NCBI GenBank assembly: GCA_013388755.1
Contig: JACAEQ010000060.1
Location: forward strand, 1 to 64,000
Source: Chloroflexota bacterium
GTDB lineage: Bacteria > Chloroflexota > Chloroflexia > Chloroflexales > Roseiflexaceae
Reading direction: 5' to 3'
Length of the DNA stretch: 64,000 bases
Shown: positions 42,613 through 51,738 of the stretch, one piece after another
Position numbering within the stretch: the stretch's first letter is position 1
Layout of the letters: every line of letters begins with the position of its first letter
Program-made: the position numbers and the translations under genes
Notes under the pieces: generated by a model
What the model saw: the letters and a program-made list of their open reading frames with translations, nothing else
What the model was told of the DNA's origin: nothing
The model's database searches: none

Positions 42613-42725
42613 GCAATACCTTGCACGTAAGGCTCGACTCACCGCACAGTCCCCCTCCCGACTCTCCCCACCGGGGGGATGAGCCGGACTCTCTCCCCCG
42701 GCGGGGGAGGGCCGGGGTGGGGGTG
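42613..42725. repeat. Interspersed GC-hairpin repeat, copy B
   Basis: Reverse-complement partner of 118-223. It contains CCGGGGGGATGAGCCGGACT and CTCTCCCCCGGCGGGGGAGG. It lies between the divergent transglycosylase and pseudouridine synthase genes and is non-coding. Confidence 0.65.
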
Positions 42726-42783
42726 ACAGGCTTATTTGAAAAGTATAGGCTTTTAGCCGCTATCACATTGGGGTCAGGATGCC

Positions 42784-43710
42784 ATGATCGTGACCACGAC
42801 CGTTGATCATGTTTCGCTGCACGCGTTGCTCGCCGCTGAGTCTGGCGATGCGGCGGAAGCGGCGCGGCTGATCGCACGCGGCGGGGTGTGGGTCAACAGC
42901 ATGCGGGTGCGCGACCCGGCCATGCATTTGCCCGCAGGCGCAACCGTCGTTGTCAAGCGCCCACCTGGCGGCATCTACCGCGATCCGGTGGTGACAGCGG
43001 AGATGATCCTCTACGAAGATGCCGATCTGATCGCCCTCAACAAACCGCCGGGAGAGTATGTTGAGGCGACGCCCTGGGATGCCGATGGGCATTTGCGGGC
43101 GGCGCTGGCGCGGTTCCTTGCCTGGCGCGATCATGGCCCGCCGCCACCATTGCACCCGGCGCACCGGCTCGACCGCGATACGTCGGGCGTCTGGCTGTTA
43201 TCGAAGACGCCCGATGCCAATGCTGCGCTGCACCGGGCATTTCACGATCACATGGCGCATAAGGTCTACCTGGCGCTGTGTGCAGGTGAGCCGTCCTTTA
43301 CGGATCTGGACATTGAAACCGGCCATGGGCGCGGTCGTGGTGGGCGGTTTCGCGTTTTTCCTCCTGAGGTGATCGGCTGGACACCACCGATCGGTGGGAC
43401 GGTGAGAGCGATGCGCACGCGACTGGTGGTTGTGCGGCGCCTGGGCGATGCGGCGCTGGTGCGCGCCTGGCCGTTGACCGGTCGGACACATCAGATCCGG
43501 CTTCATCTCGCCTCTCTGGGTCATCCGATCGTTGGCGACGGTACCTATGGCGGCCCGCTGGTGTGGCGCGATGGTACGGTGCCGCATCATCGTCTGCATG
43601 CAGAACGGCTGGCGTTGCCGCACCCGCGCAGCGGCGCGCCGCTGGTCATCGCCGCGCCGTTGCCGGCCTGGGCGGAGGAGGCAGGGATCGGAACCATGGG
43701 GTCATGGTGA
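42784..43710 (+). CDS. RluA-family 23S rRNA pseudouridine synthase
   Basis: A 308-residue RNA-modifying enzyme. The N-terminus (about 1-60) is an S4-like RNA-binding domain (AAEAARLIARGGVWVNSMRV). The catalytic motif HRLDRDTSGVWLLSKTPDAN contains the essential aspartate (HRLDRDTSG), followed by HKVYLALCAGE and the C-terminal GRTHQIRLHLASLGHPIVGD. Related RluC/RluD proteins isomerise uridines in 23S rRNA; the site cannot be told. ATG 42784 gives the normal S4 start. Its last 9 bases overlap the convergent beta-lactamase-fold gene. Confidence 0.9.
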   Translation: MIVTTTVDHVSLHALLAAESGDAAEAARLIARGGVWVNSMRVRDPAMHLPAGATVVVKRPPGGIYRDPVVTAEMILYEDADLIALNKPPGEYVEATPWDADGHLRAALARFLAWRDHGPPPPLHPAHRLDRDTSGVWLLSKTPDANAALHRAFHDHMAHKVYLALCAGEPSFTDLDIETGHGRGRGGRFRVFPPEVIGWTPPIGGTVRAMRTRLVVVRRLGDAALVRAWPLTGRTHQIRLHLASLGHPIVGDGTYGGPLVWRDGTVPHHRLHAERLALPHPRSGAPLVIAAPLPAWAEEAGIGTMGSW

Positions 43711-45021
43711 GGTGAAGATGCGCGATGCGATGTAGTTTGCAATGCTTTCGGAGCTGGCGTACTGCATATTAGCCAGCACAATGATGACGGTGTGATCGTC
43801 TGGATAGCGCGCGAGGAAGTTGGCGACGCCGGTCATATTGCCGGCATGGCTCACGCGTCGGCGCCCGCCAATGGTTTCAATCTTCCAGCCGAACCCATAC
43901 CCCAGCAACGCCGGTGTGAACATCTGGTCGAGTTGCGCGCGTGGCAGCGCTTCTTCCGTGGAGAGTGCCTGATCCCAGCGGTACAGGTCGCCGACCGTCG
44001 AAAACAGGCCGCCGGCAGCATAGAGGGTTGATGTGTCGAGGAATCCGGTTTTATTGCCGGGGGTAAAATACCCTTGTGCTCCGCCGATAATCGTACCACG
44101 GTTGGTGTCGTAGCCGGTCGCTGCCATGCCGAGCGGGATGAAGAAGCGCTGTTGCAGGTAATCGGCGTACCCCTGGCCCGATACGCGCTCAATGATCAGG
44201 CCGAGCAGCACATAGTTCGAGTTGCAGTAGTCGTAGAGCGTGCCGGGGGCGAAGCCAGGCGGGAAGTCGCGGAAGCGCGCAACCAGTTCCTGCGGTGTCG
44301 CCGGGTTCATCTCGGTCGGTTCGAAACTGGCAAAATCGGTATAGTCCACGATCCCTGACGTATGATTGAGCAGGTGACGGATCGTTATTGCCTTCCAGGC
44401 GTCAGGGCAGGGGTCGAGATAGGTACAGATGGTGTCATCAACCGAGAGTTTGCCATCGTTCTGTAGTGCGAGTACGGCCGCAGCCGTGAACTGCTTGGTC
44501 AGGGAAGCGAGGCGAAAGCGCGTCTGCACCGTATTCGGTACGCCATCGTCGGCATTGCCATAACCGCGTGCAATAATCACCCGATTGTCACGGGCAACCA
44601 GTACTGCGCCCTGGAACTGGTTACTAGTCGTCAGGCCACTGAGGTAGGCATCAATTTCGCGTCCCAGGGCATCGAGTGGGGGCGCATCCGGCGCCGAACC
44701 CGGCATGGCCGTCGGGGTCACCGTGGGCAATGGTGTTGCTGTCGGGCGGGGTGTTGTCGTTGGCAGCAGTGGCAACTGGAGTGGTAGCGCCGTTGCAACG
44801 GGCGAGGCTGCAATCCCGGCCGGTGCTGCCGCTGCGGTCGGCGCCGGAGCCGCTGCCTGGTGCAGGGCACGCGGAACGAGCGGCGCACTGCAGGTGGCGA
44901 TCAACACCAGTAACGCGCCGACAATAATCAGCGCAGCACGCAGCAATCGCGGCGGAGCGCGCCGGGTACGGCGGCGCCGGCGAAAACGTTGATGGCGCGG
45001 GCGAAAATAGACAGGCTGCAC
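43702..45021 (-). CDS. Membrane-anchored serine hydrolase, class C beta-lactamase/DD-peptidase fold
   Basis: A 439-residue exported enzyme. An arginine-rich start is followed by one membrane helix (about 28-50), a low-complexity Pro/Ala/Thr linker (about 55-110) and the hydrolase domain. FRLASLTKQFTAAAV has the SxxK nucleophile, YDYCNSNYVLLGL the YxN motif, and RRVSHAGNMTGVAN the HxG motif in place of KTG. Such proteins are esterases, DD-peptidases or D-aminopeptidases more often than true beta-lactamases. The linker suggests it works away from the membrane in the wall. It converges on and overlaps the RluA-like gene by 9 bases. Confidence 0.87.
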   Translation of the reverse strand: MQPVYFRPRHQRFRRRRRTRRAPPRLLRAALIIVGALLVLIATCSAPLVPRALHQAAAPAPTAAAAPAGIAASPVATALPLQLPLLPTTTPRPTATPLPTVTPTAMPGSAPDAPPLDALGREIDAYLSGLTTSNQFQGAVLVARDNRVIIARGYGNADDGVPNTVQTRFRLASLTKQFTAAAVLALQNDGKLSVDDTICTYLDPCPDAWKAITIRHLLNHTSGIVDYTDFASFEPTEMNPATPQELVARFRDFPPGFAPGTLYDYCNSNYVLLGLIIERVSGQGYADYLQQRFFIPLGMAATGYDTNRGTIIGGAQGYFTPGNKTGFLDTSTLYAAGGLFSTVGDLYRWDQALSTEEALPRAQLDQMFTPALLGYGFGWKIETIGGRRRVSHAGNMTGVANFLARYPDDHTVIIVLANMQYASSESIANYIASRIFTSP

Positions 45022-45080
45022 AGGCGGTATTGTACCGCAATGACGCGATCGGTCAAGCGGCGCGGCGTGTTATGGTCGGG

Positions 45081-46346
45081 TCAGACCGCCTGCGCGCGGC
45101 TGTTTCGTAGCTGCAGCACATTGCGGTAAGTCGCCAGAATATCGCAGGCGACATGCTCCCAGCCAAAACGACGGGCGCGCTCACGTGCCGCCGCGCCCAT
45201 GGTGATACGCGTCTCGTCGTCAAGCAACAGGCGCTCTAGATGCGCTGCAAGCACGGGCGGATCCGCGGGCGGTGTCAACAATCCGCTCACGTTATCCTCA
45301 ACAATGAACGCCGGCCCGCCGGCGCTGGTTGCTACCACCGGCCGGCCGCATGCCAGCCCTTCGAGGGCAGCCATACCGAACGACTCGTAGTGCGATGGCA
45401 TGGTGACAACGTCGGCGGCGGCATAGTAGAGCGGCAGGCGTTCCTGTGGCTGCGCGCCGGCAAAGCGCACGGTGTCGGCAATACCCAGCGCATGGCGCAG
45501 GTCGTCGAGCCGGCGCTGCTCAGCGTTCCAGCGCCCACGTTCACCTTCGCCGCCGCCGCCGACCACCAGCGCCGTCAATGCGCCGCGCCATTCCGGGTGA
45601 CGTTCCAGTAACAGTGCACTTGCCTCGATGAGCGCATCAATCCCTTTGAGTGGCTCGATGCGCCCGACGAGCAGTACCATCCGGTGGGGTTGCGGCGGCA
45701 ACCCCAGCGCGCTACGCGCTGCCGCAGCATCACGTGGTTGAAACCGGCGCAGGTCAACCCCCGCCGGCACGACGTGGATTGCATCGGGGCTGGCGCCATA
45801 ATGCCAGACCATTTGCGCCCGATCGAGCGGCGTCGCGGCGACGATCGCGTCGGCCTCGCGCATGATGCGCCCTTCTATCGTCACGCGCCGTTCCGTCTCA
45901 CGCTCATCCGCGCCCCGCGCCACGCGGTTCTTCATCGCGCCAAGCGTGTGAAACATGTGAACAACGGGCGCCCCCCAGCTCTGCCGTAATGCCAGCGCCA
46001 CCTCACCCGAGATCCAGTAATGGCTGTGGAGCAAGTCATAGCTGAGGTCCTCGCCATCGGCAAAGCAGCGTATCCGCCCAATGAACTCGGGCAAATGATC
46101 GAGCAGGCGGTTCTTGTCGTATGGTACAGCCGGACCGGCGCGCAGTTGCACCAGCCGTACACCGCGATCGAGTGCGATGATGTGTGGTGCGTTTCGCTCC
46201 TGCGCGCGGGTGAATATGTCGACGGCGATACCACGCCGCCCAAGCTCGCGGCTCAATTCGCGGACATAGACGTTCATGCCGCCCGCTTCCTTACCCCCCA
46301 GCCGGGCGATCGGGCTGCTGTGAACGCTTAACATGGCTATGCGCAT
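45081..46346 (-). CDS. GT4-family glycosyltransferase (MshA/sucrose-synthase-like)
   Basis: A 421-residue GT-B fold enzyme. AMLSVHSSPIARLGGKEAGG with MNVYVRELSRELGRRG is the N-terminal acceptor-domain loop, VHMFHTLGAMKNRVA the linker histidine region, VGRIEPLKGIDALIEA the nucleotide-domain start, and HYESFGMAALEGLACGRPVV the EX7E donor-binding motif. The sequence is close to D-inositol-3-phosphate glycosyltransferase-like proteins, but this label is often applied loosely in Chloroflexota. The donor is probably a UDP- or GDP-sugar. The ATG follows GAGG. It is divergent from the GGDEF/EAL gene. Confidence 0.88.
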   Translation of the reverse strand: MRIAMLSVHSSPIARLGGKEAGGMNVYVRELSRELGRRGIAVDIFTRAQERNAPHIIALDRGVRLVQLRAGPAVPYDKNRLLDHLPEFIGRIRCFADGEDLSYDLLHSHYWISGEVALALRQSWGAPVVHMFHTLGAMKNRVARGADERETERRVTIEGRIMREADAIVAATPLDRAQMVWHYGASPDAIHVVPAGVDLRRFQPRDAAAARSALGLPPQPHRMVLLVGRIEPLKGIDALIEASALLLERHPEWRGALTALVVGGGGEGERGRWNAEQRRLDDLRHALGIADTVRFAGAQPQERLPLYYAAADVVTMPSHYESFGMAALEGLACGRPVVATSAGGPAFIVEDNVSGLLTPPADPPVLAAHLERLLLDDETRITMGAAARERARRFGWEHVACDILATYRNVLQLRNSRAQAV

Positions 46347-46554
46347 GAAAACCTCATGGTGTGATTTACCTGAGAGTGGCTTCTTTGCTGCAACTGGCAG
46401 ACTTGACCATACGGTCCCGCTCTGCCGAAGGCGCGCAACATTATCTCACGAGTCGCCTCTCAGGGCGATCGCGCCACTCGTATTCATTATACGCCCTCCG
46501 TGCAGAAACGTCTCTGTCTGTGGGCCGAGTTTCATCGCTTCCGGCGTGCAGAGA

Positions 46555-46563
46555 TGGCATAAT
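46555..46563 (+). promoter_or_regulatory. Extended -10 promoter for the GGDEF/EAL gene
   Basis: TGGCATAAT fits the extended -10 pattern with one change from TGnTATAAT. It stands in the 268-base divergent gap, 51 bases before ATG 46615. GGAG at 46603-46606 is the ribosome site. Nothing else notable was seen in 46347-46554. Confidence 0.4.
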
Positions 46564-46614
46564 TGCTGTACCATTCAACAGCGCCGCGACCGATCATTCT
46601 GTGGAGCTTCAGGT

Positions 46615-48801
46615 ATGGTGGGCGATACTGCCACACTCGCGCAATTACATGCAACCATCAACGCGCTTGAGCAAGAGATCGCTCTGTTGCGTGCTCAGGC
46701 CAGTCGGGATGCCATTGCCGGTAAACGCATGGCGGATATGCTGCGGTCCATCCTCGACGACATGTCTGATGGCGTGGTTGTGATTGATGCTGCCGGGCAT
46801 CCGATCCACGCTAACCATGCTGCCAGCCGGTTGTTTGGCGATCAGTTCGATGGGCTGCTGTCATCCCTGGCAAGCGCAGCTGATGGTGAATCGCCGGCCC
46901 CCGAGATTGTACCGCTCGCCGCGACGCTCCACGGCCAGACGACCGACTCCGCCGAGATGTTCGTTGCGCGTCTTGGCCGCTGGATCACGATCAGTGCCCG
47001 TCCGCTGATTGGCGAGGATGGCCGGCCCGGTGGCGGGGTGGCGGTCTTTCGCGATGTTAGCGACGCACGCGCCGCCGAAATCGCGCTCCACGAAAGCGAA
47101 CAACGATATGCGCTCGCTGCTCGGGCCGCCAATGACGGCTTCTGGGAATGGGACCTGGACGCCGGGCGCGTATCGTTCTCGCCGCGCTGGAAGGCGATGC
47201 TGGGCTACCAGGAGCATGAGATTGGCCCGGATCCGCGCGAGTGGTTCAGCCGGGTACATCCCCAGGACGTTGATGCGCTCGAAGTACGTCTGGCCGCTCA
47301 TCTGAAACGGCTGATCACCCATTTTGAATACGAGTACCGCATCCGGCATCGCGATGGCGCCTGGCGCTGGATGCTCTGCCGGGGCCTTGCCATGTGGGAT
47401 GGATCTGGGAAAGCAACGCGCATCGTTGGCTCGCAGACGGACGTTACGGAACGCAAGACGGCGGAAGAACGCCTGCTGTATGGCGCCCTGCACGATCCGC
47501 TGACCGGCCTGGCCAACCGTGCTCTGTTCACCGAGCGGCTGGCCCATGCTCTGGCACGTTCCCAGCGTCCTGATATGCCACCGTTTGCCGTGCTCCTGCT
47601 CGATCTGGACCGCTTCAAGATCATTAATGACAGTCTGGGCCATCCGGCAGGTGACCAGTTGCTCACGGTGATTGCGCATCGCCTGCAGCATTGCCTGCGG
47701 CCCGGCGACACGGTGGCGCGCATGGGCGGCGATGAATTCGCCATCCTGCTCGAAGATCTGATAGAGCCTGATGCCGCATCCCAGATCGCCGAACGGGTGC
47801 TCCATGAACTTGGACGGCCGTTTCTGCTCAATGGCCAGGAAGTGTTTACCAGCGCCAGTATCGGCATTGTGCTTGGTGGAACGGCGGATTATCAGCGTCC
47901 GGGTGATGTGCTGCGCGATGTGGATACGGCGATGTATCATGCAAAGTTGCTTGGCAAAGCGCGATATATCCTGTTCGACCCCGCAATGCATGAGCAGGTG
48001 ATGACGTTGCTCCAGATCGAAACCGACCTGCGCCATGGTATCAATCGCAGTGAATTGCGGGTTGTTTATCAACCGATCGTTGCGCTCCAGACCGGCGAAG
48101 TCACCGGCTTCGAGGCGCTAGTGCGCTGGCAGCATCCGCAACGTGGCCTCGTGTCGCCGGATGAGTTCATCCCCGTGGCTGAAGAGACTGGCATGATCAT
48201 CCCGATTGATCGCTGGGTGTTGCGCCAGGCGTGCCACCAGTTGTACGACTGGCAGCAGCGCTGTGCGGATCTGCCGCCGCTGACGATCAGTGTGAACGTT
48301 TCCGCGCGCCAGTTTGTTGAGCCGGATATTGTGGAACAGGTGGATGCGGTGCTCCGTGAGACCCATATCGATCCGCAACGGCTAAAGCTCGAGATTACCG
48401 AAAGTACGCTGGTTGAGCACGGTGAGATCGCTGCCGCACTCTTGCGCCGCCTGCGCGACCGTGGCATCCAGATCAGTATTGATGACTTCGGCACTGGTTA
48501 CTCGTCGCTCAGTTATCTCCATCGGCTCCCGATCAACACTATCAAGATCGATCGCTCATTTGTGGCAAGCCTGGAGCATCAGGGTGAAAGCTACGAGATT
48601 GTGCGCACGATTCTGAACCTGGCGCAATCGCTTGGTCTGGATACGGTTGCTGAGGGGGCGGAAACCGATGATCAGATCAAGATCCTGCGCGAACTGAAGT
48701 GTGACTATGTTCAGGGCTGGCGATTCGCGCTGCCACTCGCCAGCGACCAGGCGACCGCGCTGGTTGTGGCGCGTTTCGGCGCTCGCACGCCGGAGTTGTA
48801 A
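46615..48801 (+). CDS. PAS-PAS-GGDEF-EAL cyclic-di-GMP turnover protein
   Basis: A 728-residue cytosolic signalling protein. A short coiled coil (8-45) precedes two PAS domains (about 42-165 and 165-285; WKAMLGYQEHEIGPDP and YRIRHRDGAWRWMLCRG mark the second). The GGDEF domain has ARMGGDEFAILL near 370, with an RxxD inhibitory site (RPGD) five residues before it. The EAL domain has GFEALVRWQHP near 498 and SIDDFGTGYSSLSYL. Both halves look catalytically intact, so it could make and degrade cyclic-di-GMP. The longer open frame from 46333 reads through the divergent promoter region and is rejected. Confidence 0.9.
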   Translation: MVGDTATLAQLHATINALEQEIALLRAQASRDAIAGKRMADMLRSILDDMSDGVVVIDAAGHPIHANHAASRLFGDQFDGLLSSLASAADGESPAPEIVPLAATLHGQTTDSAEMFVARLGRWITISARPLIGEDGRPGGGVAVFRDVSDARAAEIALHESEQRYALAARAANDGFWEWDLDAGRVSFSPRWKAMLGYQEHEIGPDPREWFSRVHPQDVDALEVRLAAHLKRLITHFEYEYRIRHRDGAWRWMLCRGLAMWDGSGKATRIVGSQTDVTERKTAEERLLYGALHDPLTGLANRALFTERLAHALARSQRPDMPPFAVLLLDLDRFKIINDSLGHPAGDQLLTVIAHRLQHCLRPGDTVARMGGDEFAILLEDLIEPDAASQIAERVLHELGRPFLLNGQEVFTSASIGIVLGGTADYQRPGDVLRDVDTAMYHAKLLGKARYILFDPAMHEQVMTLLQIETDLRHGINRSELRVVYQPIVALQTGEVTGFEALVRWQHPQRGLVSPDEFIPVAEETGMIIPIDRWVLRQACHQLYDWQQRCADLPPLTISVNVSARQFVEPDIVEQVDAVLRETHIDPQRLKLEITESTLVEHGEIAAALLRRLRDRGIQISIDDFGTGYSSLSYLHRLPINTIKIDRSFVASLEHQGESYEIVRTILNLAQSLGLDTVAEGAETDDQIKILRELKCDYVQGWRFALPLASDQATALVVARFGARTPEL

Positions 48802-48884
48802 TCGTTCATCTTCGCCCGCTCCACGGCAGCCACGGGATGCTCTCGCAGAACGCCGTCCCGGCCCCTGCTTGCGCCGTGAGCACT

Positions 48885-48912
48885 CTTGATTCCAGCACAG
48901 ATGGGTGTAGAC
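48885..48912 (+). promoter_or_regulatory. Promoter for the AmmeMemoRadiSam pair
   Basis: TTGATT (48885-48890), a 16-base spacer and TAGACT (48907-48912). The predicted leader is about 80 bases, and AAGGGGG lies just before ATG 49000. Confidence 0.4.
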
Positions 48913-48999
48913 TCATCGTAGACAGGAAACACGCGATTGTTCGCATGGCGAGCACGCACACCCGTCGCCATGCGTTTTCCAGCGCGCAAGAAGGGGGCG

Positions 49000-50103
49000 A
49001 TGAATGTGCGCACGCAACTTGCACCAGGCGTCGTGATTGGTGACTGGTGGCATCGCACCGATGATGGACGGATGCAGTGCGACCTTTGCCCGCGCGGGTG
49101 TACGCTTCGCCCTGGCCAGCATGGGTTCTGTTTCATTCGCGAGGCGCGCGAGGAGGGCGTTGTGCTGGCCGCCTACGGGCGTACTTCCGGTTTCTGTGCC
49201 GATCCGATCGAGAAAAAGCCGCTGAATCATTTTCTGCCCGGGAGTGGTGTTCTTTCCTTCGGTACTGCCGGTTGTAACCTGGGGTGCCGGTTCTGCCAGA
49301 ACTGGACGATCTCCAGGGCGCGTGAGACGGTGTTGTTCGATGCGCCCGTCGCGCCGGAAGCCGTCGCTGAGGCAGCCCTGGCCGCCGGTTGCCGCAGTAT
49401 TGCCTTTACCTACAATGATCCGGTCATCTTTGCCGAATATGTTATTGATTGCGCTCGTGCGGCCCACGATCGCGGCCTGGCGGCGGTTGTGGTCTCGGCA
49501 GGGTATATTGCGCCACAGGCCAGGCCGGCCTTCTTTGCCGACATTGACGCGGCGAACATTGATCTGAAGGGGTTCAGTGAAGCATTCTACCGGCGCATGT
49601 GCCTCGGTTCGCTGGCGCCGGTGCTCGATACACTGCGCTGGTTGCGCCATGAGACGAACGTCTGGCTGGAGGTGACCAACCTGGTCATTCCTGGCGTCAA
49701 CCATGCGCCTGATGATATTGCCCGCCTGTGCGACTGGTTCGTCCGCGAACTCGGGCCAGACGTGCCGCTGCATTTCACCGCGTTCCACCCCGACTATCGC
49801 ATGCTCGACACGCCGCCGACGACGGCTGCAACGCTGGCGCGCGCCCGCCGCCAGGCGCTGGCAGCGGGTATTCGCTATGTGTATACCGGCAATGTCGTTG
49901 ATGTGACAGGTCAGTCGACCTGGTGCGCTGGATGTGGCGCCCTGTTGATTGAACGCGATGGGTATCGCCTGGGGCGCTGGGGGCTCGATGCCGCCGGGTG
50001 TTGCGCGGCATGTGGCCGTCCGTTACCCGGGCGTTTTGATCGCGCTCCCGGGTGCTGGGGCGCTCGCCGATTGCCTGTGCATATCGCGACGACAACGAAG
50101 TGA
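49000..50103 (+). CDS. amrS: AmmeMemoRadiSam system radical SAM enzyme
   Basis: A 367-residue radical SAM protein. The [4Fe-4S]-SAM motif is TAGCNLGCRFCQNWTIS (CxxxCxxC). A cysteine-rich N-terminus (CDLCPRGCTLRPGQHGFC) and a C-terminal zinc-ribbon-like part (WCAGCGALLIE, then CCAACGRPLPG) are typical of the AmrS family, which is related to pyruvate-formate-lyase-activating enzymes. The family is linked across genomes to AMMECR1 and MEMO proteins; its biochemical product is not firmly established in my knowledge. The MEMO partner follows 8 bases later. AMMECR1 is absent from the window. Confidence 0.88.
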   Translation: MNVRTQLAPGVVIGDWWHRTDDGRMQCDLCPRGCTLRPGQHGFCFIREAREEGVVLAAYGRTSGFCADPIEKKPLNHFLPGSGVLSFGTAGCNLGCRFCQNWTISRARETVLFDAPVAPEAVAEAALAAGCRSIAFTYNDPVIFAEYVIDCARAAHDRGLAAVVVSAGYIAPQARPAFFADIDAANIDLKGFSEAFYRRMCLGSLAPVLDTLRWLRHETNVWLEVTNLVIPGVNHAPDDIARLCDWFVRELGPDVPLHFTAFHPDYRMLDTPPTTAATLARARRQALAAGIRYVYTGNVVDVTGQSTWCAGCGALLIERDGYRLGRWGLDAAGCCAACGRPLPGRFDRAPGCWGARRLPVHIATTTK

Positions 50104-50111
50104 GGCGTGCC

Positions 50112-50957
50112 ATGGATGTCCGGCCATCCCCAATTGCAGGGAGCTGGTACCCGTCCGGTCCAGTACGATTGAGCCGTGAGATTGATCGGTACCTGGCACA
50201 GGCCGCACCACCGCGACTCCCAGGGAAACTCTGGGGCGTCCTTGCGCCACACGCCGGGTTACCGTATTCCGGTCCGGTTGCTGCCTGGGCATTTGCCTGT
50301 GCGCGTGGGCTGGCGCCGGACATTGTGGCGGTTGTGGCGCCGTGGCATCGTGGCGGGCGTGCTCCGTTGATCACCAGTGGTCATGCGGCCTATGCCACGC
50401 CGCTGGGCGTTGTCGAGGTAGATGCTGATGCAAGAATGCGGCTTGACGCTGCGCTCTGCAGGCGCCTCGACTATGGCCTGGCGCCATGCCGTAACGATGA
50501 TGAGCATGCCGTCGAGATCGAGTTGCCGTTTCTCCAGCGTGTGCTGGGCTCCTTTCGCCTCCTTCCGGTCATGATTGGCGATCAGAGTTTACCGATAACA
50601 GCGGCGCTCGGTGCCGCGCTTGCCGAGGCGCTGCATGGTCATAAAGCGCTACTGGTCGCCAGTTCCGATCTGTCGCACTATGAGACGGAAGAAGTCGCGC
50701 GCCGCCTGGACGCCGAGGTGTTGCGGCGTATCGCTGCATTTGATCCGCACGCCGTGCTGGCAGCCGAAGCGGAGGGCGCCGGGTATGCGTGCGGTAGTGG
50801 CGCTATTGCTGCCGTATTGTGGGCCTGCCGCGCGCTCGGGGCTGACCATGTCACCGTGCTGCGCCATGGTACATCGGGCGATGTCGATCGCGACGCTGCA
50901 TGGGTGGTGGGGTATGGAGCAGCCGCGATCTGGCAGGCCGGCGTGCCAACCGTCTGA
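50112..50957 (+). CDS. AmmeMemoRadiSam system protein B (MEMO1 family)
   Basis: A 281-residue protein of the MEMO fold, related to class III extradiol dioxygenases. SPIAGSWYPSGP is the N-terminal signature. Metal-type histidines appear in LAPHAGLPYSGPVAAWAF (His), DDEHAVEIELPFLQR (His, Glu) and VASSDLSHYE (the final His). Human MEMO1 binds copper or iron; the function in bacteria is open. The ATG lies 8 bases after the AmrS stop, consistent with one transcript. Confidence 0.9.
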   Translation: MDVRPSPIAGSWYPSGPVRLSREIDRYLAQAAPPRLPGKLWGVLAPHAGLPYSGPVAAWAFACARGLAPDIVAVVAPWHRGGRAPLITSGHAAYATPLGVVEVDADARMRLDAALCRRLDYGLAPCRNDDEHAVEIELPFLQRVLGSFRLLPVMIGDQSLPITAALGAALAEALHGHKALLVASSDLSHYETEEVARRLDAEVLRRIAAFDPHAVLAAEAEGAGYACGSGAIAAVLWACRALGADHVTVLRHGTSGDVDRDAAWVVGYGAAAIWQAGVPTV

Positions 50958-51060
50958 TCGGGTATGCAAGAGGCATCCCACACTTCACAACTGGCGCAGG
51001 TAGCGTGTTCGCCCGACCATAACGGGTGCTCGTTGCAGCATGATACGATCATCTACGAAG

Positions 51061-51098
51061 GGCGGCAGGTTGCAGCGGAGCCACCACAACCTGCCGCC
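51061..51098. terminator. Perfect 12-bp stem-loop between convergent MEMO and hpf genes
   Basis: GGCGGCAGGTTG (51061-51072) and CAACCTGCCGCC (51087-51098) are exact inverted arms around a 14-base loop. It lies between genes that converge, so it can serve both as a terminator, though no T-run follows on either strand. Confidence 0.6.
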
Positions 51099-51165
51099 AT
51101 ATACCGTCGCTCCGCGCACGCGGCGAAGGGGGAGACGGCATCCGGGATAAGCCGGGACGCCATGA

Positions 51166-51738
51166 TCACTCGGCGACTTCCGGCACAATCAGGCCGTAAT
51201 TACCGTCCTCGCGACGGTAGAGCACATTCAGCTTGCTGGTTTCAGCATCGCGGAACACGAAGAAATTGTGACCGAGAAGCTCCATCTGCTCGACGGCCTC
51301 GTCGCTAAACATGGGCTTGACTTGAAACTCCTTGGTGCGCACGATCCGTGGCCGGTGCTCCTCATCTGCGGCGACGGTCGCCGCCGCCTCGGGCATCGCC
51401 TCGACGATCTGCCCACCCTGGCGCCGCAGCTTACCGCGACGCCAGTGCTTATCCTTGTAGCGCTCGATCTGACGTTGCAACGTGTCGTACACCTCGTCGA
51501 TTGCCGCATACAGCTCGGCGGCGCGCCGCTCGGCGCGCAACAACACGCCATGATCGCCGACCACTGTCACCTGCACCCGGTGAACATTGCCCTCGTTGCG
51601 CCGTAGTTCCTCGTTGTGCTCGACCGTGACCTTGCCGATACTATCGAGGTAACGGTCAAGGCGGGCAAGCTTTTGTTCAATGTGGTTGCGCTGGCGCTCG
51701 GAGATTTTTCCATTGCGGCTCTTGACGATCAGGTCCAT
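51166..51738 (-). CDS. hpf: Long-form ribosome hibernation promoting factor
   Basis: A 190-residue protein. The N-terminal domain (1-105; LIVKSRNGKISERQRNHIEQ, LDRYLDSIGKVTVEHNEELR) binds the decoding centre of the 30S subunit. A linker leads to the C-terminal dimer domain (about 130-185), with RTKEFQVKPMFSDEAVEQME and LGHNFFVFRDAETSKLNVLY. The long form dimerises 70S ribosomes into 100S particles in stationary phase. AGGAGG stands 6 bases before ATG 51738. The transcript is predicted to carry an unusually long structured leader (51739-51988). Confidence 0.93.
   Translation of the reverse strand: MDLIVKSRNGKISERQRNHIEQKLARLDRYLDSIGKVTVEHNEELRRNEGNVHRVQVTVVGDHGVLLRAERRAAELYAAIDEVYDTLQRQIERYKDKHWRRGKLRRQGGQIVEAMPEAAATVAADEEHRPRIVRTKEFQVKPMFSDEAVEQMELLGHNFFVFRDAETSKLNVLYRREDGNYGLIVPEVAE

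Noticed and set aside
42569-42877. N-terminal extension of the lytic transglycosylase
   Set aside because: It reads through the dispersed repeat and past the promoter; the lipoprotein signal starts at 42568.
43702-45021. Antibiotic-resistance beta-lactamase
   Set aside because: The fold is shared, but the KTG box is HAG and the protein has a membrane anchor and long linker, which points to an esterase or peptidase-like enzyme.
46333-46614. N-terminal extension of the GGDEF/EAL protein
   Set aside because: It covers the divergent promoter region and encodes a cysteine/arginine-rich stretch unlike the rest; ATG 46615 has a ribosome site.
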